DNA from: an uncultured bacterium
GTDB lineage: Bacteria; Verrucomicrobiota; Kiritimatiellia; UBA8416; CALETX01
Assembly: GCA_937920455.1 (NCBI GenBank)
Contig: CALETX010000420.1
Location: 1-8,482 of the forward strand
Direction of reading: 5' to 3'
DNA length: 8,482 bases
The position numbers and the translations under genes were made by a program. Positions 5,762 through 8,482 of the stretch are shown one piece after another. Below the pieces are notes generated by a model. That model made no database searches. It was not told where the DNA came from and was given only the letters and a program-made list of their open reading frames with translations. Each line of letters starts with the position of its first letter. Within the stretch, counting starts at the first letter, position 1.

Positions 5762-8482
5762 TCAGTCAGGCGGCCTGAAGCTCGTAATTTCGTCCCCGAT
5801 AGCCGCCCTTAGCCTCGCATGCCACTCCATAAACTCATCCGCCGTGTAAGCCGACCGGTCCGCACTCTCATGGACCACCACCAGCCGACCGGTCCCCAAC
5901 TCAATGATTTCCGAATACATACCACCAGCGCGGCTTGTTCTCCTTCTCGCTCCACGTTCTTTTGCAAGCCGCTCAACAAATTGCATCGGATCGGCTGCCG
6001 CAAATGGATCTATGGCGAGGCCGGTGAGGGGATCCCTGTTCAAGTCCTCACCAGTGAGAACAAACATCTCGCCCACCCGAAGCGCAGCAGCCACAGTTCC
6101 CAGATGCCGAAGCCAGTCCGCACGCTGGAGCCGGCGCATCAGACCGTGCCTGTTTTCAGGTCTGAAAGGCACATGAAGATAGTAGCTCAGCGCGTATTTG
6201 TCCTCCATTCCATCGAGCGTTCCAAGGTAGATATCCCGCAGCTTTCGAAGGAGCGCCAGAAATTCCGCGGACGAAAGATCTTCCGCAGGCCAGCTTTCCT
6301 CAGCACGCGGCGGAAAGGGGGTGAGCAAGGCAGCGCCGACGCTTTCTCGGAGGCCACGCAGAGTGAAGCGTCCTTCGACAACCAACCCGCAGGCGGGCTC
6401 CCGTACAACGAATCTGTATACTCCAGCGGGATCGTTCAGAGCGGTCGGGATCCTTACATATCCATTTCCCGGAACATCGGCCGCGCCAACCGAATGCGCT
6501 CTGCTCAATCTTCCGTCCGGAGTATAGACGTCAACGGCAACGCCATAAACAGACAAGCTCCCCCCCACAAATGAAATCGCAATCTCCAACGTCTCGCCCG
6601 CCTGCACAAGCCGGGGCGCGGAACACTGCAGTTTCGGGGCTGGTTCGGGAGTCACTGCGAGGAGCGCCGCCTCGCCTGGCCCCAGGGACATGCCAACTCT
6701 TCCGTCACGCACTTCCAGTGACTGACCACGAAGCAGGTCACGCATCCTTATCCGAGGCTCGCGCCATCTGACTTCGGCGGTCACACGCGGACTGCGATGG
6801 TCTGCGAATATGCCGAGATATCGCACTGTGCCGCTTGGATCGCTGTATAGCTGGCTTGCCCACCACGGGACAGACGAACCGGAGGCCGGAACACTCTTCA
6901 TATGCATCCCCCACCATCCCTTGTTTTCCGTCACAGGGGAGGCAGACGTAAACGAGATAAAGTACTCTGGCCAGACTCGCCCGTCCTCCTCAAGCAGACT
7001 CGCAATCAGCCGTCTGTACGCCTCCCTCCCGGGCTCGTGGAAACTGTTCCACCATCCCTCCCAATCATAAATCATGTTGATGTAGACAACTCGTCCCGCT
7101 CCAACCTTTCTTTCCAGCACAAGGGGTGTTCCGTCCTTGTAGGCGCCCTCCTTCGCCACATCGGAGGAAAGACCTTGAATCTTGTCGCGCCCCATGCTGA
7201 CCAGCTTCAGGCCCCGCCACACAACCTCCTCGCGAAGCGGCTCCTGGCTTGTGTTGCGCAGCGCAAAGCCCAACAGATTTTTCAATCCGCTTTCTTCCGA
7301 AGGATACTCCCGCAACATGTTTCCGTGCCTGGAGCACGACGCCAGCCATGGCGTGGCCACAAGCATGCCGCCCTTTTTAACGAAATCCCCCAGCGCCATC
7401 CCCTCTTCTGGGCTGACAACCTGTGCGTACGACGCAAACAGAACCTTGATACCCATCTTTGCAAGCTTTTGCGGTTGCACAACCCTGGGCATGTAACCTG
7501 ACTCCTCCAGAGCCGAGTAAAGCGGCACGTTAGGAGCAATGGAAGAACTGAACTGCCTGCCGAAAAGACCCTTAGGCAGTGGTTGAGCAGGAACATACAT
7601 GCCCAGCCCAGAGGTGAAAGCAAACCGTTTGTGCAGCAGCACGGGCACGATCGGTCTCAAACGGTGATTCAGTTCCTTGGTCCAAAACGACCCTCTGGTG
7701 TGGGTGAAATCGGGATTGAACGTGAGCGGCACGTCCACCCAGTAATCAATGTGCGTATTTCCGGCAATGATGCTGGAAAGCACCGACGCGCTCCAAAGCG
7801 GCCTCAGGTCAAAATAAGCCCACATGGCTCCAGAAAAACCCGGCGCATCACCGTAATCACGGCGGGCGATGGCATTGCCTGCAAGGCCGGTTTCTTTTGG
7901 ATAGAAAGGCCCCAGACCGGCGAAGTTATAGACGTCAACTTTCGGGTAAAAGCCGGCGGGCGCACTCATGATAGTGAGAGGAACGGGATTGCGTTGCTTT
8001 CGGTACACTTCGGTGGCCAGGTCGCAGTAGCGCTGGTAATACCAATCGAAGAATCCATACGTTTCGATATAGGGGGCAGAATGGGCAAGATAAACGCTGC
8101 CCGTAGCCGCATCATCCACTGGAATCAAGTCCTGCGCCGCATCATCCCTCGACTTGGCCTCCCATGCCTGAGCTGTCACGAACACCTGACCCGGCTGGCG
8201 GACCCTGGCCGCTTCAAGCGGAACATCGTGGAACGAACCGTATGCGGCGCCCCATTCGGTGTTGAGGTCCCCAATTCGACCGTCGTATAACTCGCTGAGA
8301 TACTCATCGAATACGCACTGCGGAATCTCGGGTGCTCTCTGCCCATCCCAGTAGTATCGCTGGCCCCATCCACCCTTGAAACCACTCTCCTCGCCAAGCG
8401 ACACAAGTGATTTGGATCGAGAATCAATGCATGCTGCGTTCAGATTGGAAATCACGCCTTCCATCGAGCGCCGAACATCGAG
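5762..8482 (-). CDS. GH42-like beta-galactosidase-type multidomain protein (partial, N-terminus outside window)
   Basis: The frame is open through the right edge: six codons (CTC to TCG) precede the first internal ATG at 8464, so the start and any signal peptide are missing. Numbering from that ATG, residues 20-83 resemble the late part of a GH42-type barrel, with LGEESGF (candidate acid/base around E25-E26) and DEYLSELY...LNTEWGAAYGSF. Residues about 285-400 look like the GATase-like trimerisation domain (PLYSALEESGY, FVKKGGMLVATPW), followed by a beta-rich region ending LGPGEAALLAV (about 594-604). Residues about 610-702 look like an immunoglobulin/macroglobulin-type sandwich (TPDGR, LNDPAGVYRFVVREP). 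Residues about 710-900 match nothing I recognise. Likely acts on galactosides or other plant or algal glycans, but substrate, location and even activity are unproven. Which residue is the nucleophile I cannot say. Confidence 0.75.
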   Translation of the reverse strand, partial: LDVRRSMEGVISNLNAACIDSRSKSLVSLGEESGFKGGWGQRYYWDGQRAPEIPQCVFDEYLSELYDGRIGDLNTEWGAAYGSFHDVPLEAARVRQPGQVFVTAQAWEAKSRDDAAQDLIPVDDAATGSVYLAHSAPYIETYGFFDWYYQRYCDLATEVYRKQRNPVPLTIMSAPAGFYPKVDVYNFAGLGPFYPKETGLAGNAIARRDYGDAPGFSGAMWAYFDLRPLWSASVLSSIIAGNTHIDYWVDVPLTFNPDFTHTRGSFWTKELNHRLRPIVPVLLHKRFAFTSGLGMYVPAQPLPKGLFGRQFSSSIAPNVPLYSALEESGYMPRVVQPQKLAKMGIKVLFASYAQVVSPEEGMALGDFVKKGGMLVATPWLASCSRHGNMLREYPSEESGLKNLLGFALRNTSQEPLREEVVWRGLKLVSMGRDKIQGLSSDVAKEGAYKDGTPLVLERKVGAGRVVYINMIYDWEGWWNSFHEPGREAYRRLIASLLEEDGRVWPEYFISFTSASPVTENKGWWGMHMKSVPASGSSVPWWASQLYSDPSGTVRYLGIFADHRSPRVTAEVRWREPRIRMRDLLRGQSLEVRDGRVGMSLGPGEAALLAVTPEPAPKLQCSAPRLVQAGETLEIAISFVGGSLSVYGVAVDVYTPDGRLSRAHSVGAADVPGNGYVRIPTALNDPAGVYRFVVREPACGLVVEGRFTLRGLRESVGAALLTPFPPRAEESWPAEDLSSAEFLALLRKLRDIYLGTLDGMEDKYALSYYLHVPFRPENRHGLMRRLQRADWLRHLGTVAAALRVGEMFVLTGEDLNRDPLTGLAIDPFAAADPMQFVERLAKERGARRRTSRAGGMYSEIIELGTGRLVVVHESADRSAYTADEFMEWHARLRAAIGDEITSFRPPD

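Noticed and set aside
5819..6574. Plus-strand open frame of 251 codons
   Set aside because: Lies wholly antisense to the GH42-like gene, and its translation shows no domain pattern; it is a by-product of GC-rich codon use.
7583..8290. Plus-strand open frame of 235 codons
   Set aside because: Antisense to the conserved barrel and trimerisation region of the GH42-like gene, with no recognisable motif.

Overview
Every gene in this 8.5 kb window lies on the minus strand, so transcription runs from high to low coordinates. In that order the genes are: a large glycoside-hydrolase-42-like protein (its start lies beyond the right edge), a flavin-dependent thymidylate synthase (ThyX), a YitJ-type fusion of homocysteine S-methyltransferase and methylenetetrahydrofolate reductase, a histone-deacetylase-superfamily amidohydrolase, a cytoplasmic PAS histidine kinase, and an NtrC-type sigma-54 activator (its C-terminus lies beyond the left edge). 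Coding is dense: no gap exceeds 300 bases, and I found no RNA gene, mobile element or CRISPR array.

Region by region: 8482-5762 is one reading frame with the end of a catalytic barrel, a trimerisation (GATase-like) domain, beta-sandwich regions and an unrecognised C-terminal module. Positions 5761-5574 (188 bp) are the longest gap and the most likely place for a promoter before thyX. thyX and the methyltransferase/reductase gene abut (TAA directly followed by ATG), and the deacetylase-like gene begins 6 bp after the next stop, so these three look like one transcript. A 96-bp gap with two small hairpins precedes the kinase. The kinase and regulator genes share an ATGA overlap.

Functionally, ThyX and the MTHFR domain both draw on methylene-tetrahydrofolate, one for dTMP and the other for methyl groups and methionine, so the thyX-yitJ pair sits at a one-carbon branch point. 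The amidohydrolase would remove acetyl groups from an unknown substrate. The NtrB/NtrC-like pair, with no membrane segment in the sensor, would control sigma-54 promoters whose targets are not visible here.

The source is a Gram-negative-type, moderately GC-rich bacterium. A GH42-like multidomain protein, ThyX, a YitJ fusion and NtrC-type regulation together fit uncultured polysaccharide-degrading lineages such as the PVC group or Hydrogenedentes-like bacteria, but this is an impression rather than a placement. I see no convincing undescribed system. The points most worth a second look are the altered motifs in the YitJ-type enzyme, the unknown C-terminal module of the GH42-like protein, and the thyX-yitJ-deacetylase arrangement.
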